Shown: one piece after another, positions 1 through 8,540 of the stretch
Position numbering within the stretch: position 1 is the first letter of the stretch
Layout: each line of letters opens with the position of its first letter
Assembly: GCF_947494015.1 (NCBI RefSeq)
Contig: NZ_CANLTL010000003.1
Location: 1-64,000, forward strand
DNA length: 64,000 bases
DNA from: an uncultured Cellulomonas sp.
GTDB lineage: Bacteria; Actinomycetota; Actinomycetes; Actinomycetales; Cellulomonadaceae
Direction: 5' to 3'
Made by a program: the position numbers and the translations under genes
The notes under the pieces: model-generated
What the model saw: the letters and a program-made list of their open reading frames with translations, nothing else
Told to the model about the DNA's origin: nothing
Database searches by the model: none

Positions 1-1
1 C

Positions 2-73
2 AACTACATCGCCCGAAGCCTGCTCGAGACCGGCGGCTTCAGACCCCAACTCCTACACCCCCGATTGGGATGA
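2..73 (+). CDS. C-terminal end of an unrecognised protein (cut by window edge)
   Basis: An open frame enters from the left edge and closes with TGA at 71-73, giving 23 residues ending in LLHPRLG. It is too short to identify. Its position just before a broken transposase makes a mobile-element or island gene likely, but that is inference only. Confidence 0.3.
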   Translation, partial: NYIARSLLETGGFRPQLLHPRLG

Positions 74-198
74 GCCCCTTTGGGCCCGTAGTTCTCTCGT
101 CCGCTGCTCTCGGCCACGACGTCGCGGAACTGGGGGATCTGCGCCAGCTGAGAGTTGTACATCGTGTTGCGGAGCTCGACTAACGGCAGCGCGCAGTG

Positions 199-753
199 GT
201 GGCGCGACGCTGGCAGGTGCTGCGCCCTGTCGCGCAGGACCGCGTCCCCTGACCGTCGCGGCGCGCGACGCCGGGGTGCCGCTGCGCTCGGCGCAACAGT
301 GGCTGACCCGCTACCGGGCCGCCGGGCTCGCCGGCCTGGCCCGCACCGACCGCTGCCACCGCGGCCACCGACCGAGCTGGTCGCCCTGGTGGAGGGTCTC
401 GCGCTGCAACGTCACCGGCCTGCCGTCGCGAGTTCACCCGCTGGGCGGCCCGCGCGGCCCTCGAGCACGGCTGGCCGGTCCTGTCCTACAGCACCGTCCA
501 CTCGATCGTCACCGCCCTGGACCCGAAGTCGCTGACGCTGCCCCACGGCGGGCCGGTGGCACTGCGGACCGCTACGAGCTGGTCTACCGGCGTAAGTCCC
601 AGCGGCCGAACCAGATCTGGCAAGCCGACCACACCGAGCTCGACCTGCTCGTGCTCGACGAGAAGGGCGCCCCGGCCTGGCCGCGGCTCACCGTCGTGCT
701 CGACGACTGCTCCCGCGCCGTCGACCGGCTACACGGTGTTCCTCGGAGCACCG
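199..753 (+). pseudogene. Broken Mu/IS481-type transposase (integrase core), truncated at the 3' end
   Basis: Reading through several frameshifts gives a helix-turn-helix part (VPLRSAQQWLTRYRAAGL) and then the start of an integrase catalytic core (NQIWQADHTELDLLV, then TVVLDDCSRAV and GYTVFLGAP). The first DDE aspartate sits in the QADHTELD motif and the second in VLDDCSRA. Similarity stops abruptly at about 753, and the final catalytic glutamate region is absent. At least three frame changes occur between 199 and 730. The gene cannot make a working transposase. It marks old mobile-element activity at this end of the island. The family assignment is by motif memory. Confidence 0.7.
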
Positions 754-777
754 CAGCAGATCGGCGCAGCCTTGGTC

Positions 778-1008
778 TTAGTGGTGCGTGTGCGTCCGAG
801 TGTCCTGACCGGCACGGGTTGGCTCGTCGGAGGCACTGTTGTGTCCATTCATGCCGCGCATGCCCCACATCATGGCGATCATCATCGCGACGCAGCCCAG
901 CGGCCACAGCAGCAGCAGCGCGCTGCTGCTGATCATGCCGGTGAAGTAGAGGACGGCGCCGATCGCGATCGCGCCGAGCATGAGATAGATGTGCTTGCCG
1001 TGGTTCAT
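778..1008 (-). CDS. Small two-helix membrane protein, DUF2933-like
   Basis: A 76-residue protein starting MNHGKHIYLMLG, with two hydrophobic segments (about residues 7-24 and 28-48) and a hydrophilic, His-containing tail ending THTHH. An upstream in-frame start at 1077 is possible, but the ATG at 1008 has a purine-rich GGGAG site about 9 bases ahead. Short membrane proteins of this layout (DUF2933 and relatives) are common beside copper and heavy-metal resistance genes, which fits the operon immediately upstream. Its biochemical role is unknown. The metal-rich tail and the neighbours suggest a role in metal stress at the membrane. Confidence 0.6.
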   Translation of the reverse strand: MNHGKHIYLMLGAIAIGAVLYFTGMISSSALLLLWPLGCVAMMIAMMWGMRGMNGHNSASDEPTRAGQDTRTHTHH

Positions 1009-1255
1009 CTGAACCCACTCCCAATCTGTCCTGGGTATGGCGGCGCCCGCAGGAACCTGCGAAAGCTTCGACCACACATTCGACGCTACGGTGCAGATCC
1101 CGGTCAGAGCAGGACGAAGGTCCCCCTAAGAGTGGCGGTAGCGCCGCGAGTTCCACTGAAAGCTGGCCTATCGGAGAGCCCGCCGAGAGCGAGGCGCCCC
1201 CTTCGAGCGGAGCGGTTGCCAGGGCTGCGCGTGGGTGCGGGCCGGGCACCACGTC

Positions 1256-2209
1256 TTATCGCGTCGCCGTCTTAGAAGGGGTCGGGGTCGCGTGTAGCGG
1301 CTCGGGTCGTGGGCTGCGGTGCGCGGGCCGTAGGGCTGTCCACATAGCAGCTAGTACCGCTGAGAGCCCGGCGACGGTCCAGCCGCTGGGCCGTTCGCCG
1401 AGGACGGCGACGGCGAGTATGACGCCGAACACCGGGGCGAGGAAGGTCCACCCGGTCAGGGCGTCCATGCGGGAGTGGCGGGCTTCGGTGAACCACGCCA
1501 CGGTGCTGGCGGCGGTACCGACCAGTGCTAGGAACAGCAGTACGAGCATGAATCGAGGTGTCCAGGCGATGACCGGCGCACCCTCGACTGCCGTGGCGAG
1601 CACGACGAGCGCGAGCCCGCCGATCATCAGGTGCCATCCGGTGGTGACCACCACGTCCAGGCCTGCAAGGCGCCGCGAGAGCAGGGTCCCGGCGGTGATG
1701 GCCGCTGCGGCCAGCAACGACATGGCTGCCCCGCGGCCACCACCCCCGGGCACCGCGACCAGGACGAGGCCGGTGAAGCCGATCACCAGCGCTGTAGTGG
1801 TCCGGGCGGAGAGCTTCTCGCCGTAGAACCACCAGGCGGGCAGCAGGATCAGCAGCGGCTGGGCGTTGGACAGGACGGCGGCTGCCCCTGTGGCCAGGCC
1901 GGCGACACCGGCGAACATGGCCGCGAAGGCGATCGCGACGTTGACGATGCCCAGCAGGGCGACCTGTCCCCACGCCCGGGCGCCGGTCGGCGTCGGGCGG
2001 TGTTGGACGGCGCCGAGCGCCACCAGGGCCGCGCCGGCGAGCAGCGCACGCAGTGCGGCGAACCACAGGATGGGTGCGTCTCGCAGGCCCAGCTCGATGG
2101 CGATGAAGCAGGCGCCCCACGCTGCGGTGATCCACAGCATGCGACCAGGCTTCGGCGGGCGCAGCGCGACGGCTGGTAGTGCGGCCGGGTCGGCGGAGGC
2201 GGGGTGCAT
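1256..2209 (-). CDS. EamA/DMT-family transporter
   Basis: A 317-residue integral membrane protein with about ten hydrophobic segments arranged as two repeats of five, typical of the drug/metabolite transporter superfamily (EamA, RhaT-like). Recognisable stretches are LWITAAWGACFIAIELGL near the N-terminus and TGWTFLAPVFGVILAV in the second repeat, where DMT exporters have a conserved (F/L)xPVxG motif. The start chosen lies 11 bases after the stop of the P-type ATPase upstream, so it is probably co-transcribed as a distal gene of the copper operon. The substrate cannot be told from sequence. DMT proteins export amino acids, metabolites or drugs, so its link to copper may be only positional. 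Confidence 0.85.
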   Translation of the reverse strand: MHPASADPAALPAVALRPPKPGRMLWITAAWGACFIAIELGLRDAPILWFAALRALLAGAALVALGAVQHRPTPTGARAWGQVALLGIVNVAIAFAAMFAGVAGLATGAAAVLSNAQPLLILLPAWWFYGEKLSARTTTALVIGFTGLVLVAVPGGGGRGAAMSLLAAAAITAGTLLSRRLAGLDVVVTTGWHLMIGGLALVVLATAVEGAPVIAWTPRFMLVLLFLALVGTAASTVAWFTEARHSRMDALTGWTFLAPVFGVILAVAVLGERPSGWTVAGLSAVLAAMWTALRPAHRSPRPEPLHATPTPSKTATR

Positions 2210-2219
2210 GTGCTGGCGG

Positions 2220-4721
2220 TCAGCGGGTCCCGGCCGGGGCCGACACGGTGGATGCCAGTTCCGGGGGCGCGGGATGCGGCGTGGCGGGCGCGTGCTGGTC
2301 GGGTAGCCGGAGCCGCTTGAGGAGCAAGGCGTTGACGGTGACGATGACGGTGGAGCCAGACATCGACAGGGCGGCGATCTCCGGGCGGAGCATGAGCTCG
2401 AACGCGGGGTAGAACACCCCGGCTGCGACGGGCAGCGCCAGGGCGTTGTACCCGATCGCCCAGGACAGGTTCTGCCGTTCCTTGCGTACCGTGCCCTTGC
2501 CGATACGCAGGGCGACGGATACGTCGAGCGGGTCGGATCGCATGAGCACCACGTCGGCGGTCTCGATCGCCACGTCGGTGCCGGCGCCGATTGCGATCCC
2601 GAGGTCGGCCTTAGCCAGCGCGGGGGCGTCGTTGACACCGTCACCGACCATCGCCACCGTCTTGCCCGCGCGTTGGAGCTTGGTGACCTTCTCGGCCTTG
2701 TCCCCTGGCAGGACCTCGGCGATGACCGTGTCGATGCCCAGCTGGTCTGCGATGCGCTGGGCGGTGGCCTGGTTGTCCCCGGTGAGCATGACAACCTCGA
2801 TCCCGGTCGCGTGCAGGGCGGCCACGGCGGCCGCGGCTGTCTCGCGGGCGGCGTCGGCCAGGGCGATGACTCCCATCGCGTGTCCGTCGACGGCGGCCAG
2901 GACCACGGTGCGTCCTGACGCGGCGAGCTCCTCACGCCGGGCACCAAGCTCACCAAGGTCCACGTCCTCCCTGGCCATCAACCGCAGGTTGCCCACCAGG
3001 ACCCGGCGCCCGTCGACCGTGGCCGTCGCACCGTGACCGGGCACGTTGAGGAACTCGCTCACTACCAGCGTCGACACGCCGAGCTCGGCGGCGTGGTTCT
3101 CGATGGCCCGTGCAAGGGGGTGTTCGGACTCGCGCTCCACGGCGGCGACCAGGGCCAGCATCTCTGCCTCGCTGATCCCTATCGCGATGACGTCGGTAAC
3201 CTCCGGCTCGCCCTTGGTCAGGGTGCCGGTCTTGTCCATCACCACCGTGTCGATCCGAGCGGATCCCTCCAGGGCCGTGGCGTTTTTGAACAGCACCCCA
3301 CGCTGGGCGCCCAGGCCGGTCCCGACCATGATGGCCGTCGGGGTAGCCAGGCCCAGGGCGTCGGGGCAGGTGACGACGACCACGGTGATCGCGAAAAGCA
3401 TTGCTTGCGCGACGCCCGCGCCGGCGAGCATCCAGACCGCGAACGTGCTCGCACCACCGACCAGAGCCACGAAGACCAGCCAGAACGCCGCGCGGTCGGC
3501 CAGCCGCTGGCCGGGGGCTTTGGAGTTCTGCGCCTCCTGGACCATCTTGACGATCTGCGCCAGGGCGGTGTCACCCCCGACCTTTGTCGCGCGTGCCCGC
3601 AACGTCCCGGTGGTGTTGATTGACGCACCGATCAGTTGCGCGCCGGGTGCCTTGCCTACCGGCATGGACTCCCCGGTGACCATCGACTCGTCGACCTCGG
3701 ACTCCCCGTCCTCGACCACGGCGTCGACCGGGATCTTCGCCCCGGGGCGCACCAGCAGCAGGTCACCGACAACCACCTCGGCTGTGGGGACCTCCACCGG
3801 CTGACCGTCGCGCATCACGACCGCTTGGGACGGGGCCAGCTGGAGCAGGGTGCGAACGGCGTCGTTGGCGCCGCCGCGGGCCCGCATCTCGAGCCAGTGC
3901 CCGAGCAGGACGAAGGTGGTCAGCACGGTGGCGGCCTCGTAGAAGACCTCACCGCCTCCGGTAAACGTGACCACCACGCTGTACAACCAACCCGCCCCGA
4001 CCCCCACCGCGACCAGAACCATCATGTCCAGCGTCCTGGCGCGCAGGGCTCGGTAGGCACCGTCGAAGAAGATCGCCGCCGAGTAGGAGACCACCGGGAT
4101 CGACAAGATTAACGAGAAGACGTCGTCGCGCAGCGCGAAGGGCGCCGGGACCGTGAAGCCCAGGACCTCCCGCCCGATCGGCGACCACAGCAGCAGCACC
4201 ACCGACAGGACCGCCGCGACCACGAACCGGTTGCGCATGTCCCTGGTCATGTCGGCCATCGATCCGCCGTGGCCGCCGCCGTGACCCATCACCGCGTGTG
4301 CGGACCGGTCAGCATCCTGTGCACCGCCGTGCCCTGCGTGGCCGGCGGGTGCAGACTTGCCACCGTGCCCGACGTGCGCGTGCGGCTCGGGGAGTTCGGC
4401 GTGCGGGACGTCGGCCTCGCGCCCGGCTTTCGCCGCTTGGCCAGCGTGGGTGTCGTGGTCGTTGGCCGGTTCGGTCATGGGGTCGCACATGTGCGCCGGG
4501 ACGGACTGCCCGGCGCAGTGGTACCCGCAGTCGGTCACCCATCCCACCAGTTGGCCCACCGACGTCGTGTCCGGGTCGTAGGTGACCGTCGCGGTCTGGG
4601 AGGAGGCGTTCGCCCGTACCGCCAGGACGCCGGGGCGCCGGGCGAGCGTCTTCTCCATGACGGGTTCTGACGTCGCCCAGTGCAGCCCGGCAACCTGCAG
4701 GACGGTGGTTTGACTCTTCAT
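2220..4721 (-). CDS. Heavy-metal P1B-type ATPase with an unusual CPD motif
   Basis: An 833-residue P-type ATPase. Its features, in order, are an HMA-like fold (residues 5-75) that lacks the usual CxxC metal site, a His/Gly-rich stretch (about 95-165), membrane helices, the actuator motif DESMVTGES, the transmembrane metal motif C452-P-D454, the phosphorylated aspartate in D496KTGT, the SEHPLARAI HP motif and the GDGVNDAP hinge. It should pump a metal ion out of the cytoplasm using ATP. Its second motif position is Asp rather than the Cys or His found in Cu(I)-type CPC or CPH pumps, so the ion is uncertain. The start at 4721 is set by an AAGGA site 8 bases upstream; a longer frame to 4928 is low complexity. 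It follows csoR, so copper control is likely. Confidence 0.93.
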   Translation of the reverse strand: MKSQTTVLQVAGLHWATSEPVMEKTLARRPGVLAVRANASSQTATVTYDPDTTSVGQLVGWVTDCGYHCAGQSVPAHMCDPMTEPANDHDTHAGQAAKAGREADVPHAELPEPHAHVGHGGKSAPAGHAGHGGAQDADRSAHAVMGHGGGHGGSMADMTRDMRNRFVVAAVLSVVLLLWSPIGREVLGFTVPAPFALRDDVFSLILSIPVVSYSAAIFFDGAYRALRARTLDMMVLVAVGVGAGWLYSVVVTFTGGGEVFYEAATVLTTFVLLGHWLEMRARGGANDAVRTLLQLAPSQAVVMRDGQPVEVPTAEVVVGDLLLVRPGAKIPVDAVVEDGESEVDESMVTGESMPVGKAPGAQLIGASINTTGTLRARATKVGGDTALAQIVKMVQEAQNSKAPGQRLADRAAFWLVFVALVGGASTFAVWMLAGAGVAQAMLFAITVVVVTCPDALGLATPTAIMVGTGLGAQRGVLFKNATALEGSARIDTVVMDKTGTLTKGEPEVTDVIAIGISEAEMLALVAAVERESEHPLARAIENHAAELGVSTLVVSEFLNVPGHGATATVDGRRVLVGNLRLMAREDVDLGELGARREELAASGRTVVLAAVDGHAMGVIALADAARETAAAAVAALHATGIEVVMLTGDNQATAQRIADQLGIDTVIAEVLPGDKAEKVTKLQRAGKTVAMVGDGVNDAPALAKADLGIAIGAGTDVAIETADVVLMRSDPLDVSVALRIGKGTVRKERQNLSWAIGYNALALPVAAGVFYPAFELMLRPEIAALSMSGSTVIVTVNALLLKRLRLPDQHAPATPHPAPPELASTVSAPAGTR

Positions 4722-4830
4722 CGGACAATCCTTCCGGCCCGAGGGGCCGATGGGTGGTGCTCGCTGTGAGCGCGACGGTTGTCGGCCCAGCGCTGTTTTG
4801 CTGTGGATCCTCGGACGGCGCGCGGCCGCG

Positions 4831-4847
4831 GGTCCGCGCTGCGGACC
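4831..4847 (-). terminator. GC hairpin after csoR
   Basis: A perfect 7-bp inverted repeat (GGTCCGC / GCGGACC) with a 3-base loop just after the csoR stop codon. There is no T-run, so termination is only possible. It could instead partly reduce transcription into the downstream ATPase gene. Confidence 0.35.
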
Positions 4848-4860
4848 GCCCGTCCCCCGG

Positions 4861-5157
4861 CTAGCTCCGCACGAGCCGCGCGATGGCTTGTGAGGCTTCT
4901 TTGATCTTGGCTTCTTGGTCAGGGCCACCTGCCCTGGCCGCTTCGACCAGGCAGTGGCTCATGTGCTGGTCCAGCAGGGCCAGCGCTACGCCCTGCAGCG
5001 CCCGTGAGGCTGCGGCGACCTGGGTCAGGACGTCGATGCAGTACCTGTCGTCTTCCACCATGCGGGCGATGCCCCGGACCTGGCCCTCGATCCGGCCCAA
5101 GCGGTGGAGCACGTCCGTGGTAGCGGCAGGGTGGCCGTCGAGCATGGGTGCGCTCAT
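4861..5157 (-). CDS. csoR: CsoR-family copper-sensing repressor
   Basis: A 98-residue all-helical repressor. The N-terminal helix carries the family hallmark RLGRIEGQVRGIARMVEDD, followed by the Cu(I) ligand set. The first Cys is in DRYCIDVLTQ, and the His and second Cys are in the HMSHCLVEA stretch, matching the Cys-His-Cys site of CsoR. Cu(I) binding releases DNA in this family. It sits between the two metal ATPase genes on the same strand and is probably translated from the same message. AAAGGAA lies about 9 bases before the ATG. The CsoR-type palindrome found at 8302-8316 is the likely target. Confidence 0.95.
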   Translation of the reverse strand: MSAPMLDGHPAATTDVLHRLGRIEGQVRGIARMVEDDRYCIDVLTQVAAASRALQGVALALLDQHMSHCLVEAARAGGPDQEAKIKEASQAIARLVRS

Positions 5158-5200
5158 CTCCGATTCCTTTCTCCGGCCATTCCCGCGAGGCGCCGCGGGT

Positions 5201-5226
5201 CCTGCCGGGGCCGTGGCCCCGGCAGG
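5201..5226 (-). terminator. Perfect 12-bp hairpin after the CopA-like gene
   Basis: CCTGCCGGGGCC and GGCCCCGGCAGG form a perfect stem with a 2-base loop, 8 bases past the copA stop. It lacks a U-tract, as is common for high-GC actinobacterial terminators. It may tune read-through into csoR. Confidence 0.55.
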
Positions 5227-5233
5227 GGCCCGG

Positions 5234-7963
5234 TCATGCGGTGGCTGCGGCGGTGTACTTGGCCGGGTCGGCCGCGAAGGCCGTCGCGCAGTGCCCGGAG
5301 CAGAAGTGGTAGGTGGTGCCGTCGTGCTCGGCGCTGGCCGCCGCCGTAGCGGGGTCGACCGTCATGCCGCAGACGGGGTCGGTGACCTGGGCGGGTGCGT
5401 GGGACATGGTTTCCTCTTTCTCTTCTTCGTCGCGTCCGACCTCCACCACCGGGTCGGTGGCTGGGACACGGACGTCGTCTGGGGCAGCTCGCGGGGTAAA
5501 CCGGCGAAGCCGGTTGGCGTTGGCCACCACGGACAACGAGGACAGCGCCATGGCGCCCGCGGCAATCATCGGGCTCAGCGTCAGGCCGAACGTCGGGTAC
5601 AGGACGCCGGCCGCGATCGGGATGCCAATCCCGTTGTAGAGGAACGCGAAGACCAGGTTCTGGCGGATGTTGCGCATCGTGGCCCGCGAGAGGTCCACCG
5701 CCGTCACCAGGCCGGACAGCGCCCCGGAGATCAACGTGATGTCCGAGGACTCGATGGCCACGTCCGTCCCGGTGCCGATGGCCGAGCCGACATCGGCTTG
5801 GGCCAGGGCGGGGGCGTCGTTGATGCCGTCGCCGACCATACCGACCACGCGCCCTTCGCCCTGCAGGCGCTTGACCTCGGCAGCCTTGTGCTCGGGCATG
5901 ACCTCGGCCAGGACGCGGGTGATGCCGACCTGGCGGGCGATCGCCGCGGCCGTGTCGCGGTTGTCTCCGGTCATCATGATCACATCGATGTCGCGGGCCC
6001 GAAGGGCCGCGACCGCGGCCACCGAGCCGGGCTTGAGGGTGTCCGCGACACCGATGACACCGGCGAAGCGCCCGTCGACGACGGCGAGCATGGGAGTCTT
6101 GCCGTCGCCGGCCAGGCGGTCGACGTCACCCTGCTCGGCCACGATGCCTGCGCCCGCCAACAGCCGCCGGTTCCCCACCAGGATCTCGCGCCCGGCAACG
6201 AGGGCACGTACGCCCTGGCCGGTGACCGAGTCAAACGCCGTGGCCTCGGGCAACTCCAGCCCCCGATCCATGGCACCGGCCACGATCGCAGCCGCCAGCG
6301 GGTGCTCCGAGGAACGCTCCACCGCGGCCACAAGTGTCAGGAGCTCGGCCTCGGTGAAGCCCTCGGCCGGCAGGACGTCAGTCAGCGCAGGGGTGCCCTT
6401 GGTGATCGTGCCGGTCTTGTCCAGCACAACCGTGTCCAGCTTGTGAGCGGTCTCCAGCGCCTCGGCCGAGCGGATCAGGATGCCCGCACCAGCGCCCTTG
6501 CCGGTCCCGACGGTGATCGACAGCGGGGTGGCCAGGCCCAAGGCACAGGGGCACGCGATGATCAGCACCGACACGGCGGCGACGAGGGCGAAGACGAACG
6601 CCGGCGGTGGGCCGACCAGCGCCCACACCACGAAAGCCCAGATCGCGATGCCGACCACCGCAGGGACGAAGTAGCCCGAGACCTCGTCGACCAGGCGCTG
6701 GATCGGGGCCTTGGAACCCTGCGCCTCACGGACCAGCCGGATGATCTGGGCCAGCATCGTGTCCGAGCCGACCTTGGTCGCGGTATACCGGAAGGTGCCG
6801 GTCTGGTTGATCGTGGCGCCGATGACGCCGTCACCGGCGGACTTGGTCACCGGGATCGGCTCGCCCGTCACCATCGACTCGTCCACCGCGGAGCTGCCCT
6901 CGAGGACCTCCCCGTCCACCGGGAGCTTCTCACCGGGCCGCACGACCACGACGTCCCCGGCGACGACCTCCTCGATCGCGACGTCACGCTCCACACCGTC
7001 GCGGACCACGCGGGCGGTGCGCGGCTGCAGCCCGATCAACGTGCGGATCGCCTCACCGGTGCCCGCCTTGGCCTTGGTCTCCAGGAGCCGGCCAAGCAGG
7101 ATCAGCGTGACGATCACCCCTACCGCCTCGTAGTAGACCTCCCTGACCTCTACCGGCAGCAGACCAGGGGCGGCGGTCACCACGAGGCTGTACCCGAACG
7201 CGGCGATCGTGCCCAAAGTGATCAGCGAGTTCATGTCCGCCGTGCGGTGGGACAGCGCCAGCCACCCCGTCTTGTGGATCGGCCAGCCGGTGTACAGCAT
7301 CACCGGCGCGATCAGCGCGAGCTGCAGCCACGGGTTCAACAAGAACGACGGAACCCACATAGCCCCGAAGAGCTCGTGCGCCATCACGGCGAACAGGACA
7401 GGCAGCGTCAGCGCGGCACCAATGACGACCCGGCGGACCAGGTCGGCGATCTCTGCGTCCCGCTCAGGCTTCCCCTCGTCCGCGCCGGCAGGTGCGCCCT
7501 CGGATGTGGCGCGCTCGGGTCGAGCGATGGAGGCCGTTGGCGGTCCGCTGACGACCTCCGCTGTCGCCTGCTCAGCCGTGCGCACCTCGGCGTCGACAAC
7601 CTTCAGACGCCCGCGGACCATGTTCATCCCGCATGCAAACTCAAAGTCACCCGTCGCCTGCGGCACTAGGTGCACAGTCGTCGTCTCGAACGCCGGCAGG
7701 ACCTGGTTGACCCGGAAGGCCGGGATGACGACGCGGGAGGTGCACTCCCCGGCCTCCTGCCGGTCGAACTCCATCCGCACCGGCACCCCGCGAGTCACTT
7801 GGATCACGTCCGGGCTGTAGCCACCCTGGACCTTGACCCGGACGACCTGGACACCTTCGTCCATCTCGCCCTGGTGGACCTTTTTCGGTCCGAAGAAGAA
7901 CCACGCCAAGAACCCCGTCAGCGCAAGCGCCGCGACGACGACGCCCACCTCGGCGCCAGTCAT
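5234..7963 (-). CDS. copA: Cu(I) P1B-ATPase fused to an N-terminal cupredoxin and a C-terminal YHS domain
   Basis: A 909-residue copper exporter. Residues 4-26 form a membrane anchor, and about 33-125 a cupredoxin-like domain with Cys in GECTSRV and CGMNM as candidate copper ligands. The ATPase core follows: DESMVTGEP actuator, C471-P-C473 in the membrane path, D515KTGT phosphorylation site, [10 protein letters not shown] and [10 protein letters not shown]. Residues 853-909 are a YHS domain ([22 protein letters not shown]). No HMA domain is present; a separate HMA protein is encoded just upstream with an ATGA overlap, suggesting that copper is handed over in trans. The C-terminal YHS is preceded by a ribosome-site-like sequence and ATG at 5407, so a separate YHS peptide could also be made. 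Confidence 0.95.
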   Translation of the reverse strand: MTGAEVGVVVAALALTGFLAWFFFGPKKVHQGEMDEGVQVVRVKVQGGYSPDVIQVTRGVPVRMEFDRQEAGECTSRVVIPAFRVNQVLPAFETTTVHLVPQATGDFEFACGMNMVRGRLKVVDAEVRTAEQATAEVVSGPPTASIARPERATSEGAPAGADEGKPERDAEIADLVRRVVIGAALTLPVLFAVMAHELFGAMWVPSFLLNPWLQLALIAPVMLYTGWPIHKTGWLALSHRTADMNSLITLGTIAAFGYSLVVTAAPGLLPVEVREVYYEAVGVIVTLILLGRLLETKAKAGTGEAIRTLIGLQPRTARVVRDGVERDVAIEEVVAGDVVVVRPGEKLPVDGEVLEGSSAVDESMVTGEPIPVTKSAGDGVIGATINQTGTFRYTATKVGSDTMLAQIIRLVREAQGSKAPIQRLVDEVSGYFVPAVVGIAIWAFVVWALVGPPPAFVFALVAAVSVLIIACPCALGLATPLSITVGTGKGAGAGILIRSAEALETAHKLDTVVLDKTGTITKGTPALTDVLPAEGFTEAELLTLVAAVERSSEHPLAAAIVAGAMDRGLELPEATAFDSVTGQGVRALVAGREILVGNRRLLAGAGIVAEQGDVDRLAGDGKTPMLAVVDGRFAGVIGVADTLKPGSVAAVAALRARDIDVIMMTGDNRDTAAAIARQVGITRVLAEVMPEHKAAEVKRLQGEGRVVGMVGDGINDAPALAQADVGSAIGTGTDVAIESSDITLISGALSGLVTAVDLSRATMRNIRQNLVFAFLYNGIGIPIAAGVLYPTFGLTLSPMIAAGAMALSSLSVVANANRLRRFTPRAAPDDVRVPATDPVVEVGRDEEEKEETMSHAPAQVTDPVCGMTVDPATAAASAEHDGTTYHFCSGHCATAFAADPAKYTAAATA

Positions 7964-8277
7964 CGCACACCTGCCGTAAGGACCCTGCTGTTGTCCAGCT
8001 CGATGATGCCCGCGGCCAGCACGTCCTCGCGTGCGTGGTCATGGCAGCCCGCACGCCCGTCGCCGGCCAGGAGGACGAATCCGGCGCGCTCGACTGCGAG
8101 CCGGATGTGCTCGGCAATGACCGGTGCACCGCTCGTCACCACCACCAGGGATGTACCGCCGACCTCGAGGTCGACCGCCGCCCCGCTCACTCCGGCAACG
8201 GTGTGCACGTGCTCGAGCACCTCAGCCATGCACGACCCACAAGTCAGGCCTTCGACGGCAAACGCGGTGGTCACCAT
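7960..8277 (-). CDS. copZ: HMA-domain copper chaperone (CopZ-like) with a His/Asp-rich tail
   Basis: A 105-residue protein. Residues 2-67 are a heavy-metal-associated domain with the metal loop GLTCGSC, in which the two cysteines bind Cu(I). The tail carries CHDHAREDV and ends beyond the usual 65-70 residue chaperone length. The ATG at 8277 is preferred over the ATG at 8286, because GGAGGAG lies right next to the upstream one and about 11 bases from the downstream one. Its stop overlaps the copA start (ATGA), so the two are translationally coupled. It is the first gene after the CsoR-type operator and probably feeds copper to the ATPase, which lacks its own HMA. Confidence 0.88.
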   Translation of the reverse strand: MVTTAFAVEGLTCGSCMAEVLEHVHTVAGVSGAAVDLEVGGTSLVVVTSGAPVIAEHIRLAVERAGFVLLAGDGRAGCHDHAREDVLAAGIIELDNSRVLTAGVR

Positions 8278-8301
8278 GGCTAACATCTCCTCCGATGGAC
8301 G

Positions 8302-8316
8302 TACCCCTGGGGGGTA
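8302..8316 (-). promoter_or_regulatory. CsoR-type operator
   Basis: The palindrome TACCCCTGGGGGGTA matches the known CsoR operator style (TACCC, G/C-rich centre, GGGTA). It lies 25 bases upstream of the copZ start, in front of the copper operon that contains csoR. Binding by the encoded CsoR is inferred. Confidence 0.85.
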
Positions 8317-8540
8317 TTGCTTCCACCATACGACCCGCACCGGGAAGACGGGGCGGGCTGTGCATGAAGATCTGATGGCGTTTCGCGCCCGCGCGCAGGA
8401 CGTCCACGGGCAAATTCTTGGTGAGAGATCGCAGCGCGGCGGCCGCACTGCAGAAGCACCCCCGAAGCCCTGGTCGTGCGCGTCGACGACGCGGTACGGG
8501 GTCCGCGCCGAGGCCGCTACGGTCGCCGTGGCGTCGTCGC

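Noticed and set aside
778-1077. The longer 99-residue version of the small membrane protein
   Set aside because: The extra 23 residues are polar and lack a ribosome site; the ATG at 1008 has one and begins right before the first helix.
4883-7669. Plus-strand open frame of 928 codons
   Set aside because: It is the antisense shadow of the csoR and copA genes. Its protein is rich in His, Gly, Arg and Asp with no fold signature, as expected in very GC-rich DNA.
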